DNA of 11,328 bases, from positions 1 to 11,328 of the forward strand of contig JBKPCR010000128.1 of the NCBI GenBank assembly GCA_046727435.1. The letters run 5' to 3'. The notes under the pieces were generated by a model that searched no databases, was not told the origin of the DNA, and saw nothing but the letters and a program-made list of their open reading frames with translations. Below, one piece after another: positions 1 through 6,918 of the stretch; positions within the stretch are counted from its first letter, which is position 1; each line of letters begins with the position of its first letter. The DNA comes from CAVPRW01 sp046727435 [NCBI: bacterium]. Its GTDB lineage: Bacteria; Tectomicrobia; Entotheonellia; J063. Position numbers and translations under genes: made by a program.

Positions 1-314
1 AAACTCCTTGTACGTCATGCGTGCACTCCATCTCGGTTCATACCAGCCCAATTGGCATCGCCAGGATAAGGTATGATAACGGCCTGTATGATGCGTGAAG
101 AGACGAGGGGATGCAAGCGGGATGTGAGGCCAGACGCGGAACGCCTCCTAGATGGCCATGGATGAACTGGCCTGAGCGATATAGCCAGAGGGGCACGTAT
201 TCAAAAGAAGTTTTTGTGGACGCCCTCAACACCCTTCCCGTTCCCCGGTCGCACGAGGAGAACGAGAGCTGGCCCACACATCTTGCCACCCTGCGTGCAG
301 CTGTTTCGTCCCCA

Positions 315-684
315 AACGGCCCAGCTTTTATCCCGCTAGGCGAGTTGGCCGGGCTTGAAGTTGAGCGACGGGCCAAACCAGATCAGCCGCGACAACGGCA
401 AGCGCCGCGTCGTGGTCCAGGCAAACATCCGTGGGCGCGACCTGGGCTCGTTTGTTGCGGAGGCTCAGGGGCGCATCGCCCGCGAGCTTACCCTGCCGTC
501 GGGGAGCTGGCTTTCTTGGGGCGGGCCGTTTGAAAACCTGATGGCCGAACGGCAGCGCTTAACTCTCGTGGTCCCCGGCTGCTTCTTGTTGATTTTCCTC
601 CTCCTCTATGGTGAGTTGAATTCGGCTAAATAGGCGCTCCTCGTCTTTACCGGGGTGCTGCTGGCGCTCACGGGCGCACCGTCT
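315..684 (+). pseudogene. Fragment of CzcA/CusA-type heavy-metal RND efflux pump, frameshifted and interrupted
   Basis: CzcA/CusA proteins are inner-membrane RND pumps of about 1040 residues that export Co/Zn/Cd or Cu/Ag with CzcB/CzcC partners. Only about 120 residues of the middle remain. Positions 315-353 read FIPLGELAGL in one frame. From 355 the reading moves to another frame (KLSDGPNQISRDNGKRR, then VVVQANIRGRDLGSF, then WGGPFENLMAERQRL). One extra base near 354 explains the jump and restores the family motif 'LKLSDGPNQIS'. The start of a membrane helix follows (VVPGCFLLIFLLLY). A TAG at 631-633 interrupts the frame, yet the same frame continues as ALLVFTGVLLALTGAP, the expected next CzcA motif, until about 684, where similarity stops. 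Weaker CusA-like text (RYS...DALNTLPVP) may extend the remnant left to about 177. The family call rests on remembered motifs. The lesions are directly visible. Confidence 0.8.
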
Positions 685-741
685 CCCTTTGGTCCTCGAT
701 TGTCCCTGATGACTTGGGGTAGCGGGGATCGAGGAGTCTTC

Positions 742-1461
742 ATGCAAAGCCCCTTGAAAATCCATTCAAACATACCGGCACCGGCGTTGCCGCACACTCG
801 TGACTGGCGGCGGATTGGCCTCTGGCTTGTCGCAGCCACCATGGCCTACAACGTTCTAGAAGGAGTGGTCGCAGTTTGGGCTGGCCTAGAGGCAAGAAGT
901 ATTGCCCTTGTCGGTTTTGGTCTCGATAGCTTTATCGAGTGTGCGGCGGCGGCCGCGCTCTTCTGGCGGCTCGGCATCGAGGCGCGGGGAGCCGACCCCG
1001 AGACTATCGAGCGAGGCGAGGGCTGTGTGTACCGCTTTGTCGGAGGCACGTTTCTCGCGCTTGCCCTCTACGTGCTCATCCAAGTAGGCTGGACGCTCTG
1101 GCACCAGGAAGCGGTTTCGGAGAGTAGGCTCGGCATCATCCTGGCCGTAGCTTCGCTCATCGTCATGCCACTGGTCTCCTGGGGGAAGCTCCATACAGCA
1201 AACACCATCGGCAGTGCGGCGCTCCGGGCGGAGGCGAAGGAGACGCTTGTCTGCTCCTATCTCTCGTTTACGCTCCTCTTGGGGCTTCTTGCCAATGCCG
1301 TAGTCGGCTGGTGGTGGGCAGACCCTATTGCCGCCCTCCTCATGATGCCCTGGCTCGTCAAGGAGGGCATAGAAGGGGTGCGTGGCGAGCACTGTGCGAC
1401 AGGATGCAATGAGGAGGGCCAGCACGGTTTCTCCGGAACCTCATCGCCGCCTCTTTCCTAA
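742..1461 (+). CDS. Cation-diffusion-facilitator-like cation efflux transporter
   Basis: This 239-residue integral membrane protein probably exports divalent metal cations by proton antiport at the inner membrane. Six hydrophobic helices are readable: about 25-48, 53-77, 100-120, 129-149, 168-189 and 190-212. Helix 2 carries GFGLDSFIE (D62, E66), where CDF proteins place metal-binding acids. Helix 6 begins WWADPIAAL. This is the short CDF-like type without the long C-terminal cytoplasmic domain; the tail is only about 25 residues (HCATGCNEEGQHG, with two Cys and a His). The frame is open from 655, but the ATG at 742 has GAGGAG five bases upstream and fits the family length; the earlier codons belong to the czcA remnant. 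It directly follows that remnant, so both may derive from one metal-resistance locus. The substrate metal cannot be inferred. Family fairly sure, specificity unknown. Confidence 0.82.
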   Translation: MQSPLKIHSNIPAPALPHTRDWRRIGLWLVAATMAYNVLEGVVAVWAGLEARSIALVGFGLDSFIECAAAAALFWRLGIEARGADPETIERGEGCVYRFVGGTFLALALYVLIQVGWTLWHQEAVSESRLGIILAVASLIVMPLVSWGKLHTANTIGSAALRAEAKETLVCSYLSFTLLLGLLANAVVGWWWADPIAALLMMPWLVKEGIEGVRGEHCATGCNEEGQHGFSGTSSPPLS

Positions 1462-1913
1462 GAGCTCCAGTCGTAATGGAGGGCGTTATAGAAGTGCATG
1501 ATCCTTCTTGGGCTCTTCAGGGGTATGTTCTTGGCTTGCCATGTTTTCTTAGGGAATATCCTGGGGAGGCTATCGCCATTGAGTTGAGCAGATACTCGCC
1601 GCTCTTGGCGGGCATCTGCTCCAGCGATGGGTCAGGCCGTACGCTGGGGTACACCTCTCATCTTCACGTAGGCCCGAACCATCAGCACAGCCGCGCTCAG
1701 GGACAAAATCTGCAACGTCGGTGATGTCCGGGGTCCCCGCCATCACAGCGACTCACGCGACTTCGTGTCGCACTCCAACTCCAAGCTCAGGACCATGAAG
1801 GGCATGATGGCGTCCTAGTTGACCGCTGCACATGGTGCATGCTAGTGTAGGGACCTCTTCTCCCGGCTCTTTAACCGCCCAACCCCAAAATGCTGCGGTG
1901 AGGTGTGTAGACC
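1462..1913. other. Intergenic stretch without a recognisable gene
   Basis: These 452 bases lie between the cation transporter and the amidohydrolase. A short + strand frame (1476-1724) has no recognisable motif. On the - strand around 1660-1720 the words LSAAVLMVRAYVKMR and, in a neighbouring frame, SLEQMPAKSGEYLLNS faintly recall the C-terminal part of ORF6N-type proteins, which would imply a decayed gene. The resemblance is weak and spread over frames. The last 100 bases hold the candidate promoter and a small inverted repeat described separately. Confidence 0.4.
1819..1848 (+). promoter_or_regulatory. Possible sigma-70 promoter with internal inverted repeat upstream of amidohydrolase
   Basis: TTGACC at 1819-1824 matches five of six bases of the -35 consensus. 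After an 18-base spacer, TAGTGT at 1843-1848 keeps the T, A and final T of the -10 box. The spacer contains TGCAC-ATG-GTGCA (1827-1839), a 5-bp inverted repeat placed where a repressor could sit. The site is 66 bases before the amidohydrolase start and is the best candidate for driving the catabolic genes. The -10 is poor, so this is tentative. Confidence 0.3.
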
Positions 1914-3296
1914 ATGCCACGACCAACGCTCAAAATCGAAGGCGCACGGTTTCTCATCACGATGGATGCGTCGCGGCGCATCATCCAGGATGGGTCTTTA
2001 CTGATCGATGGCCAACGCATCACCCGCGTGGGGAAGGCTGCCGAGCTCACTGGCCTGCCGGCTGACCAAGTCATCGATGCTCGGGAGATGGTGGTCACCC
2101 CGGGCTTCTGCAACAATCACATGCATATTAGCTATGCCCATGCCGTACGGGGAATTTTCCCAGACGATCTCAACCCCGGTGTTTATCTAGCCAATGTCTT
2201 CAAATTACAAGGGGCAATGACCGCGGAAGATGAGTATTACACCTCGCTCCTGGGCATCACTGAGCTCCTAAAGTATGGTACCACCTGCTTCCTCGATCCC
2301 GGTAGCACCAAGTTTCTCGACACCTGTATGCAGGCTTATGAAGAATCAGGATGCCGGATCGTCGTCGGCGCCCAGGTGGTCGATCAGCCCAATCCAATCA
2401 ATATCCCGGTTACCAGCACACAGGACTCCATCGCCACGATGGAAAAGACCATCAAGACCTATGATCATCGCCTCAACGACCGGGTGCGGGCCTGGGCCAT
2501 GCCCTTCGCCGCCGACTATGCCACGCAGGAACTGCTGGTGGCCGCCAAACGCCTGGCGGATGCCTATCAGACCGGCATGACCTTGCATCAGAGCAATGAT
2601 CCGCCCAGTGTCAAAATGGCGCTGGAACAATACGGCAAGCGCCCCATCGAATACCTGGAGAGTATCGGCGTGCTCGGCTCTAACGTGCTGCTGGCCCACC
2701 TGGTTGGACTCGATGACAACGAAGTCGACGTCATGGCACGGACGCACACGAAGGCGGTGATGGTGCCGACGGCGGCTCTCAAGATGGGCCGGGGGACGAG
2801 TAGCCAGGGCAAGCTCCCGGAAATGCTGCAGAAGGGCATCGCCGTGAGCCTCGGCACCGATGCCGGCAACAACTCCAACCTGCTCGAAACCCAGCGCTCG
2901 ATGTATCTCGCGGCTGTGCTCTACAAAGACGCCCGGCGCAGCACCAGCATGGTAGCGGCCGAGACGGCCCTGGAAATGGCCACGCTCAACGGCGCCAAGG
3001 CCCTCGGGCTCGATCACGACCTGGGCTCTATCGAAGTGGGCAAGAAAGCCGATTTGGTGCTGTTCGATACCAAGCGTCCAGAATGGCGAAATCTCTTCAA
3101 CCCGGTCAATACCCTGGTGTATAACGCAGATGGCCGCAGTGTGCACACCGTCATCGTCGATGGCAGGGTCGTGGTGCAGGGCTATAAACCAGTCTATGTC
3201 GATGAATGGGAACTCATCCAAAAAGTTCAGGAGCTTGGCGAGCGACTGCTCACCCGGACGGGCGTGCATTTTCCGCCGCGCTGGCCGATCGTGTAA
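1914..3296 (+). CDS. Amidohydrolase-superfamily hydrolase/deaminase (chlorohydrolase/MTA-SAH deaminase-like)
   Basis: This 460-residue cytosolic metal-dependent hydrolase belongs to the group that removes amino or halide groups from ring compounds (TrzN/AtzA, guanine, cytosine and methylthioadenosine/S-adenosylhomocysteine deaminases). The N-terminal beta-sandwich segment (about 6-62) ends in VVTPGFCNNHMHIS. Metal ligands are readable in order: H69 and H71 (HxH), H225 (TLHQSND), H262 (LLAHLVGL) and D316 (SLGTDAGNNSN). The C-terminal signature GSIEVGKKADLVLFD is at 371-385, closing the composite beta domain. At the HxxE position where deaminases carry a catalytic Glu, this protein has N228, so a classical aminohydrolase mechanism is doubtful. 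The ATG at 1914 has a GTGAGGTG ribosome site (1898-1905). It is the first gene of a + strand run with an enolase-superfamily enzyme 134 bases downstream. Family certain; substrate unknown. Confidence 0.88.
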   Translation: MPRPTLKIEGARFLITMDASRRIIQDGSLLIDGQRITRVGKAAELTGLPADQVIDAREMVVTPGFCNNHMHISYAHAVRGIFPDDLNPGVYLANVFKLQGAMTAEDEYYTSLLGITELLKYGTTCFLDPGSTKFLDTCMQAYEESGCRIVVGAQVVDQPNPINIPVTSTQDSIATMEKTIKTYDHRLNDRVRAWAMPFAADYATQELLVAAKRLADAYQTGMTLHQSNDPPSVKMALEQYGKRPIEYLESIGVLGSNVLLAHLVGLDDNEVDVMARTHTKAVMVPTAALKMGRGTSSQGKLPEMLQKGIAVSLGTDAGNNSNLLETQRSMYLAAVLYKDARRSTSMVAAETALEMATLNGAKALGLDHDLGSIEVGKKADLVLFDTKRPEWRNLFNPVNTLVYNADGRSVHTVIVDGRVVVQGYKPVYVDEWELIQKVQELGERLLTRTGVHFPPRWPIV

Positions 3297-3321
3297 CAAC
3301 ACCTCGTCCATGCTTTTCACG

Positions 3322-3342
3322 GCCTTTCCCTATGGAAAAGGG
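3322..3342 (+). terminator. Weak hairpin after amidohydrolase
   Basis: CCTTTCC (3323-3329) and GGAAAAGG (3334-3341) can pair around a four-base loop with one bulged A, 27 bases after the amidohydrolase stop. No T-tract follows. It could attenuate read-through or stabilise an mRNA end, but is weak. Confidence 0.2.
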
Positions 3343-3377
3343 TGGAGGTAGGGGAAACCTCAGTAATATGGCATAAA

Positions 3378-3410
3378 CCCCTCACCCTGGCCCTCCCAGG
3401 GGGAGAGGGG
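3378..3410. repeat. GC-rich palindromic intergenic repeat (REP-like)
   Basis: The segment starts CCCCTCACCCTGGCCCTCCC and ends AGGGGGAGAGGGG, so the two sides are imperfect inverted complements. Very similar 'CCCTCACCCT...GGGAGAGGG' elements are dispersed in intergenic DNA of many unrelated bacteria. It lies between the amidohydrolase and the enolase-superfamily gene, ending just before the latter's ribosome site, so it may affect transcript stability or coupling. Recognition is from memory of such repeats; only one copy is seen in this window. Confidence 0.45.
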
Positions 3411-3430
3411 ACCAAACAGGAGAGTACACC

Positions 3431-4603
3431 ATGAAAATCACCGATGTGGAAGCCATAATTTGCGATGCCGGCTGGCGGCCGTGGACCTTCGTCAAAATCC
3501 AGACCGACAACGGCCTGACCGGCTATGGAGAATGCAGCGACAACCGTACCCCACACGCCATCGCCGGTTGTGTCGAAGACCTCAAATCGTTGCTACTGGG
3601 CCAGGACCCACGTCCTATTGAGAGAGTATACTGGGATATGTATCGCGCCACGCGCCAGAGTCCGGGCGGCATCGCGGCGAAGGCGATGGCGGGCATCGAT
3701 TGCGCCCTGTGGGATATCAAGGCCAAGGCTCTGGGCGTGCCGGTGTTCGAACTGTTCGGTGGCCCCACGCGTGATCAGGTGCGCCTGTATTGGTCGCACT
3801 GCGGGACGACACGAGCACGGTACGGCAAGGCCCTCGGCACGCCGCCGCTGCGCTCGCTGGATGATATCGCCAACCTGGGGCGCGAAGTAGTCAGCCGCGG
3901 CTTCACTGCCCTGAAGACCAACATCGTGATTCCAGGGGACCCGGCGCAGGTCTTCATGCAAGGCTTCGGTGGCGGCTCGGGGACGACGGATCAGGTGGTC
4001 ACGCCCACCATCATTCGCGCCATCGAGAATCTCATCGGCACATTCCGCGAAGCGGTCGGCCCAGACATTGATATCTGCCTGGACCTGAATTTCAACTTCA
4101 AGACCGAGGCCTGTCTGCGCATCGCCAAGGCGGTGGAACCGTTCGACCTGCTGTGGCTGGAAATCGATATGTATGACCCGGACGCGCTCCTGCAGATCAA
4201 ACAGTCTACCACCACTCGCATCTGCACTGGTGAGAACTTCTACACGCTGCGCGGCTATCGTCCCTACTTCGAGAAGCACGCTCTCGACGTCGCCATGATC
4301 GACGTGCCATGGAATGGCTTCACGCAATCAAAGAAGGTCGGGGATCTGGCCGAGACGTATGAGCTAAACGTAGCGCCACACAATTACTACAGCCACCTGT
4401 CAACGTTGATGAGCGCTCATCTGTGTGCAGTCCTGCCCAATGTACGCGTTATGGAGATCGATATCGACGATGTACCGTGGAAAGACGACCTCATCACCGA
4501 GCCCCTGGACATCAAAGACGGCTACCTGCGAATTCCCACGCGCCCAGGGTGGGGGGCCGACCTGAACGAACGAGAAGTTGCCAAGCACCCCTGGAATAAG
4601 TAG
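3431..4603 (+). CDS. Enolase-superfamily mandelate racemase/muconate lactonizing-type dehydratase or racemase
   Basis: This 390-residue cytosolic Mg-dependent enzyme abstracts the alpha-proton of a carboxylate to form an enolate, giving dehydration or epimerisation of acid sugars or similar substrates. The N-terminal capping domain is about 1-125 (VKIQTDNGLTGYGECS at 21-36). The barrel carries K162 (FTALKTN), metal ligands D218 (CLDLN), E244 (WLEID) and E268 (ICTGENF), and a D291/H317 pair (MIDVPWNGF, VAPHNYYSHL). Spacing of the acids and of the His/Asp dyad matches mandelate racemase and galactonate dehydratase, so all catalytic residues look intact. The C-terminal segment returns to the cap (DGYLRIPTRPGWGADLN). 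AGGAG at 3418-3422 lies eight bases before the ATG. It is in one direction with the amidohydrolase and dehydrogenase-like genes, suggesting a shared pathway. Exact reaction unknown. Confidence 0.9.
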   Translation: MKITDVEAIICDAGWRPWTFVKIQTDNGLTGYGECSDNRTPHAIAGCVEDLKSLLLGQDPRPIERVYWDMYRATRQSPGGIAAKAMAGIDCALWDIKAKALGVPVFELFGGPTRDQVRLYWSHCGTTRARYGKALGTPPLRSLDDIANLGREVVSRGFTALKTNIVIPGDPAQVFMQGFGGGSGTTDQVVTPTIIRAIENLIGTFREAVGPDIDICLDLNFNFKTEACLRIAKAVEPFDLLWLEIDMYDPDALLQIKQSTTTRICTGENFYTLRGYRPYFEKHALDVAMIDVPWNGFTQSKKVGDLAETYELNVAPHNYYSHLSTLMSAHLCAVLPNVRVMEIDIDDVPWKDDLITEPLDIKDGYLRIPTRPGWGADLNEREVAKHPWNK

Positions 4604-4709
4604 TTGGCCGCAACAGGCTTGCGATATGCCAGTGCGGCGCCCAGCGGATGCCTGTGTGCAGAGCGTGTGCAAGCCCATAAGGCTGCAGATGAATGATAGG
4701 GTAACGGCT

Positions 4710-4961
4710 ATGTCTGCTGACCCCCTGGACCGTAAGGCAAGCCATTTTGTGCTCTGGCGACCCCGGCACATGAGCCCTCCCCGGCTTGTCATCGGCGAGC
4801 TGAAGCCGGGAAATCCGCCGGCGTTTGTCGAACCGCGCAGTCTTGCCCTGCAAGCCTCGCCGAAGGGGTCAGACCTATGGGAAATCCCGGTAGCGGCGTG
4901 CGCTTTGACCGATGGTGAGGTCTATCATTACTGGTTTGAGGTCACTGAAGGTACCCCGTAA
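4710..4961 (+). pseudogene. Stranded N-terminal domain of a glycoside-hydrolase (alpha-amylase-type) protein
   Basis: This 83-residue frame reads RKASHFVLWRPRH, LVIGELKPGNPPAF, SDLWEIPVAACAL and VYHYWFEVTEGTP, then stops. I recognise this as the N-terminal immunoglobulin-like (E-set/CBM48-type) domain of large alpha-amylase/pullulanase-like proteins of environmental bacteria, where it is followed by hundreds of residues of catalytic barrel that are absent here. An AGG site (4698-4700) sits nine bases before the ATG at 4710; the frame is open upstream to 4578 and overlaps the preceding gene, which I discount. It interrupts the catabolic gene run. Most likely it is a truncated remnant from a rearrangement; a small stand-alone carbohydrate-binding domain is possible but less likely, with no signal peptide. 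Family recognition is from memory and moderate. Confidence 0.5.
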
Positions 4962-5017
4962 GTGGGCGGGGCGCGAGCCGAATTTTCCCTGGGAGGCGAA
5001 AGTATATGCCTTATTTT

Positions 5018-5023
5018 AAGGAG
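5018..5023 (+). promoter_or_regulatory. Ribosome binding site that decides the start of the Fe-ADH-like gene
   Basis: AAGGAG is the only strong Shine-Dalgarno sequence here. It overlaps the GTG at 5023 and is only two bases from the ATG at 5026, but sits an ideal eight bases before the TTG at 5032, which is therefore preferred as start. Confidence 0.55.
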
Positions 5024-5031
5024 TGATGACC

Positions 5032-6255
5032 TTGAACAGTCGCGAGTCGCACACGTTTCGCGCCGTGAGCTTTCCCTGGCGGCTGCATGTCGGGATGCAT
5101 GCACTCGATCACCTCTCCGACGAGGTACGGCGCACCAGGGCCGAGCGTGCCTTTATCGTCTGCGGCCAAACGGTGGCGCATAAAACCAACCTGCTACAAC
5201 GCGTCAAGGATCAGCTTGGATCGCTGTATGCTGGGGTCTTCGATGCCATGGATAAGGACTCCAGCTGGCCGGCGGTGCAGCACGGCATTGATGCCGCCCG
5301 AACCGTGGGGGCCGATCTGCTCATCGCTATCGGCGGCGGCAGTGTCATTGTCGGAACCCGTGCCGTGGCGATATTGCTGGCGGAAAAGGGGGACCCCTAT
5401 ACGCTCATGACCCAATATCCTGCCGGTCAACCGGCGGTGAGCCCGCGGCTGATGGCCCCCAAGCCACCGATCATTAACGTCGTGACCACCCCGACCACGG
5501 CAATGAATCGCGCTGGCACCGGCCTGAAGAACGACCAGCTCGACCACCGCATGGAATTCTACGATCCTAAGACGCGACCGACAGCGATCTTCTGGGATGC
5601 TGAGGCGTTGCTCACCGCGCCGCCTGCCCTCGTCCGATCCACAGCCACCTCGACGTTCAGTGGTGCTCTGCGCAACCTCGCCAGCCCCGCTATGAATCCA
5701 CTGGTCGAGGGCGATCGCTTGCAGGCGTTTCGACTGCTGCATCGGGCCTTGCCCCGCATTATGTCAGAACCGGACAACGTTGATCTCCGCATCGACCTCT
5801 GCGCCGCGGCATTGCTCGAAAATCGGGCTGCCGACGATGGTGCCGACCGCCGGCGCGAGCGGGATCAGACCTCCGGCCGGGCCTATGCCTTGGCCACAGC
5901 CCTGCACATCCGATATGACTCTGTACATCAAGGAGAAGCCACCTCGGCAGTGATGCCGACTGTGACTCGCCTGACACCACCGCAGGACGCGAGGCCGGCG
6001 CAGCGCATTGCGGAAGCGCTGGGGGTGTGGAGAGATGGGATGGCTGCCGAGGCCGCCGCCGCAGCAACAGCCGATGCCCTGGAGTCTCTCTACCGGTCGA
6101 TCGGCATGCCGACGCGGGTACGCGAGTTAGCCATTCCCGAGAACGATTTGCCGCTGCTTGCTCGCGACACACTCAAGAACTTTAATGCCAACGCTGGCTC
6201 CCGGTCTGAGTCGTATGTTGATGAGATGCTGCAGTTGTTAAGGGCGGCCTGGTAA
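5032..6255 (+). CDS. Iron-containing alcohol dehydrogenase-fold protein with degenerate metal site
   Basis: A 407-residue protein of the Fe-ADH/maleylacetate-reductase fold (usual length 350-400). The N-terminal nucleotide domain is visible: FIVCGQTV, then LLIAIGGGSVIVGTRAVAI (GGGS about 101-104), then NVVTTPTTAMNRAGTG. The all-helical metal domain follows. Family members bind Fe/Zn through one Asp and three His. Where 'TGMDALTH' is expected this protein has TATSTFSG, where 'HALAH' is expected it has YALAT, and only the last His survives (SVHQGEA, H299). The GGGSxxDxxK lysine motif is also altered. A charged insert (ADDGADRRRERDQ) precedes the third ligand position; no frameshift is evident. 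It may use another mechanism, bind no metal, or be a non-catalytic subunit. Start chosen as TTG; GTG 5023 or ATG 5026 are alternatives. The CinA-like gene follows after 60 bases, probably co-transcribed. Confidence 0.78.
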   Translation: MNSRESHTFRAVSFPWRLHVGMHALDHLSDEVRRTRAERAFIVCGQTVAHKTNLLQRVKDQLGSLYAGVFDAMDKDSSWPAVQHGIDAARTVGADLLIAIGGGSVIVGTRAVAILLAEKGDPYTLMTQYPAGQPAVSPRLMAPKPPIINVVTTPTTAMNRAGTGLKNDQLDHRMEFYDPKTRPTAIFWDAEALLTAPPALVRSTATSTFSGALRNLASPAMNPLVEGDRLQAFRLLHRALPRIMSEPDNVDLRIDLCAAALLENRAADDGADRRRERDQTSGRAYALATALHIRYDSVHQGEATSAVMPTVTRLTPPQDARPAQRIAEALGVWRDGMAAEAAAAATADALESLYRSIGMPTRVRELAIPENDLPLLARDTLKNFNANAGSRSESYVDEMLQLLRAAW

Positions 6256-6315
6256 CCTCGCCGCCTCATCAGCGAGATGCAGTTCAACCGAGGGGTACAA
6301 GGAAAGGAATACGCT

Positions 6316-6804
6316 ATGCCCGATCTCACTTCATTGGCTTCGTCGGTCGCAGGGCTCTTGAAGGCAGGCAACCAGACAGTGGCCGTTGCCGAATCCTCGG
6401 GAGGGGGGTTGATTTCCGCGGCCTTGGTGTCGATTCCTGGCGCCTCAGCGTATTACATCGGCGGCGGCGTGGTTTACACCTCGGCTGCAAGACGGGCTCT
6501 GCTCCGGGTGGGAGATGAGGCGATGGCCGGCATACGGGCCAGCACCGAACCTTATGCGCTGCTGAAGGCGCGGACAGTACGTGAGCAACTGGGTGCCACC
6601 TGGGGACTGGCCGAAACCGGGGCTAGCGGTCCCACCGGCAACCGCTACGGCGACGCGGCTGGACATGCCTGTATCGCGGTAACTGGCCCGGTCGAGCGCT
6701 CCATCACCGTAGAGACGGGGAAGGCCGACCGCGAAGCGAATATGTGGACGTTCGCCAAAGCGGCACTGGATCTGTTGGAAACATGCATAAAAGAAAGCAA
6801 ATAA
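6316..6804 (+). CDS. Stand-alone CinA C-terminal-domain family protein (PncC-like amidohydrolase)
   Basis: This 162-residue cytosolic protein corresponds to the C-terminal domain of CinA alone, the size of PncC, which hydrolyses nicotinamide mononucleotide to nicotinate mononucleotide and ammonia. Signatures: VAVAESSGGGLISAAL (23-37; AESCTGG in classical members), PGASAYYIGGGVVYTSAARR (41-60) and GLAETGASGPTGNRYGDAAG (97-116; GIAGPDGGT in classical members). The changes at the AESxTGG Thr (Gly here) and in the GPTGNRYGD loop mark a subfamily distinct from housekeeping PncC, so a different amide-type substrate is possible. AAAGGA (6303-6308) lies seven bases before the ATG at 6316; an earlier ATG in frame at 6277 lacks such a site. 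Its place as the last gene of a catabolic run argues for a pathway role rather than NAD recycling; that is inference. Confidence 0.82.
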   Translation: MPDLTSLASSVAGLLKAGNQTVAVAESSGGGLISAALVSIPGASAYYIGGGVVYTSAARRALLRVGDEAMAGIRASTEPYALLKARTVREQLGATWGLAETGASGPTGNRYGDAAGHACIAVTGPVERSITVETGKADREANMWTFAKAALDLLETCIKESK

Positions 6805-6843
6805 CCCTGAGTAGACGTTGTATGAGGGTTACCTGCTGAGGTG

Positions 6844-6880
6844 CGGCTGGGGCAATGGAAGAGCGATCTTGCCCCGGCCG
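6844..6880. terminator. Strong hairpin between convergent genes (possible bidirectional terminator)
   Basis: CGGCTGGGGCAA (6844-6855) pairs with TTGCCCCGGCCG (6869-6880) along 12 bases with one G-U pair and a 13-base loop. It lies between the convergent ends of the CinA-like and aldehyde dehydrogenase genes. Neither side has a T-tract, so Rho-independent termination would be non-classical. A second, weaker inverted repeat (TAACCCT 6802-6808 / AGGGTTA 6825-6831) precedes it. Confidence 0.5.
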
Positions 6881-6918
6881 TCCACAATTACTGGCGCGTG
6901 GCGATGTTAAGCTGCCCG

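Noticed and set aside
111-314. Upstream open frame as a separate gene
   Set aside because: It runs in frame into the czcA remnant and carries no independent motif; only weak CusA-like text near 177-245.
886-1425. 179-residue - strand frame opposite the cation transporter
   Set aside because: Very charged, no motif, antisense to a clear six-helix membrane protein.
1640-1730. Possible ORF6N-type gene remnant on the - strand
   Set aside because: Only short, frame-broken resemblance from memory; not strong enough to call a pseudogene.
2346-3320. 324-residue open frame on the - strand opposite the amidohydrolase
   Set aside because: Its sequence has no family motif and it is fully overlapped by a gene with intact metal ligands; it is a GC-rich shadow frame.
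3593-4327. 244-residue - strand frame opposite the enolase-superfamily gene
   Set aside because: A shadow frame; the + strand carries all catalytic residues and a good ribosome site.
5860-5885. Frameshift in the Fe-ADH-like gene as cause of the odd charged insert
   Set aside because: The frame stays family-like on both sides in the same register, so the insert looks genuine rather than a shift.
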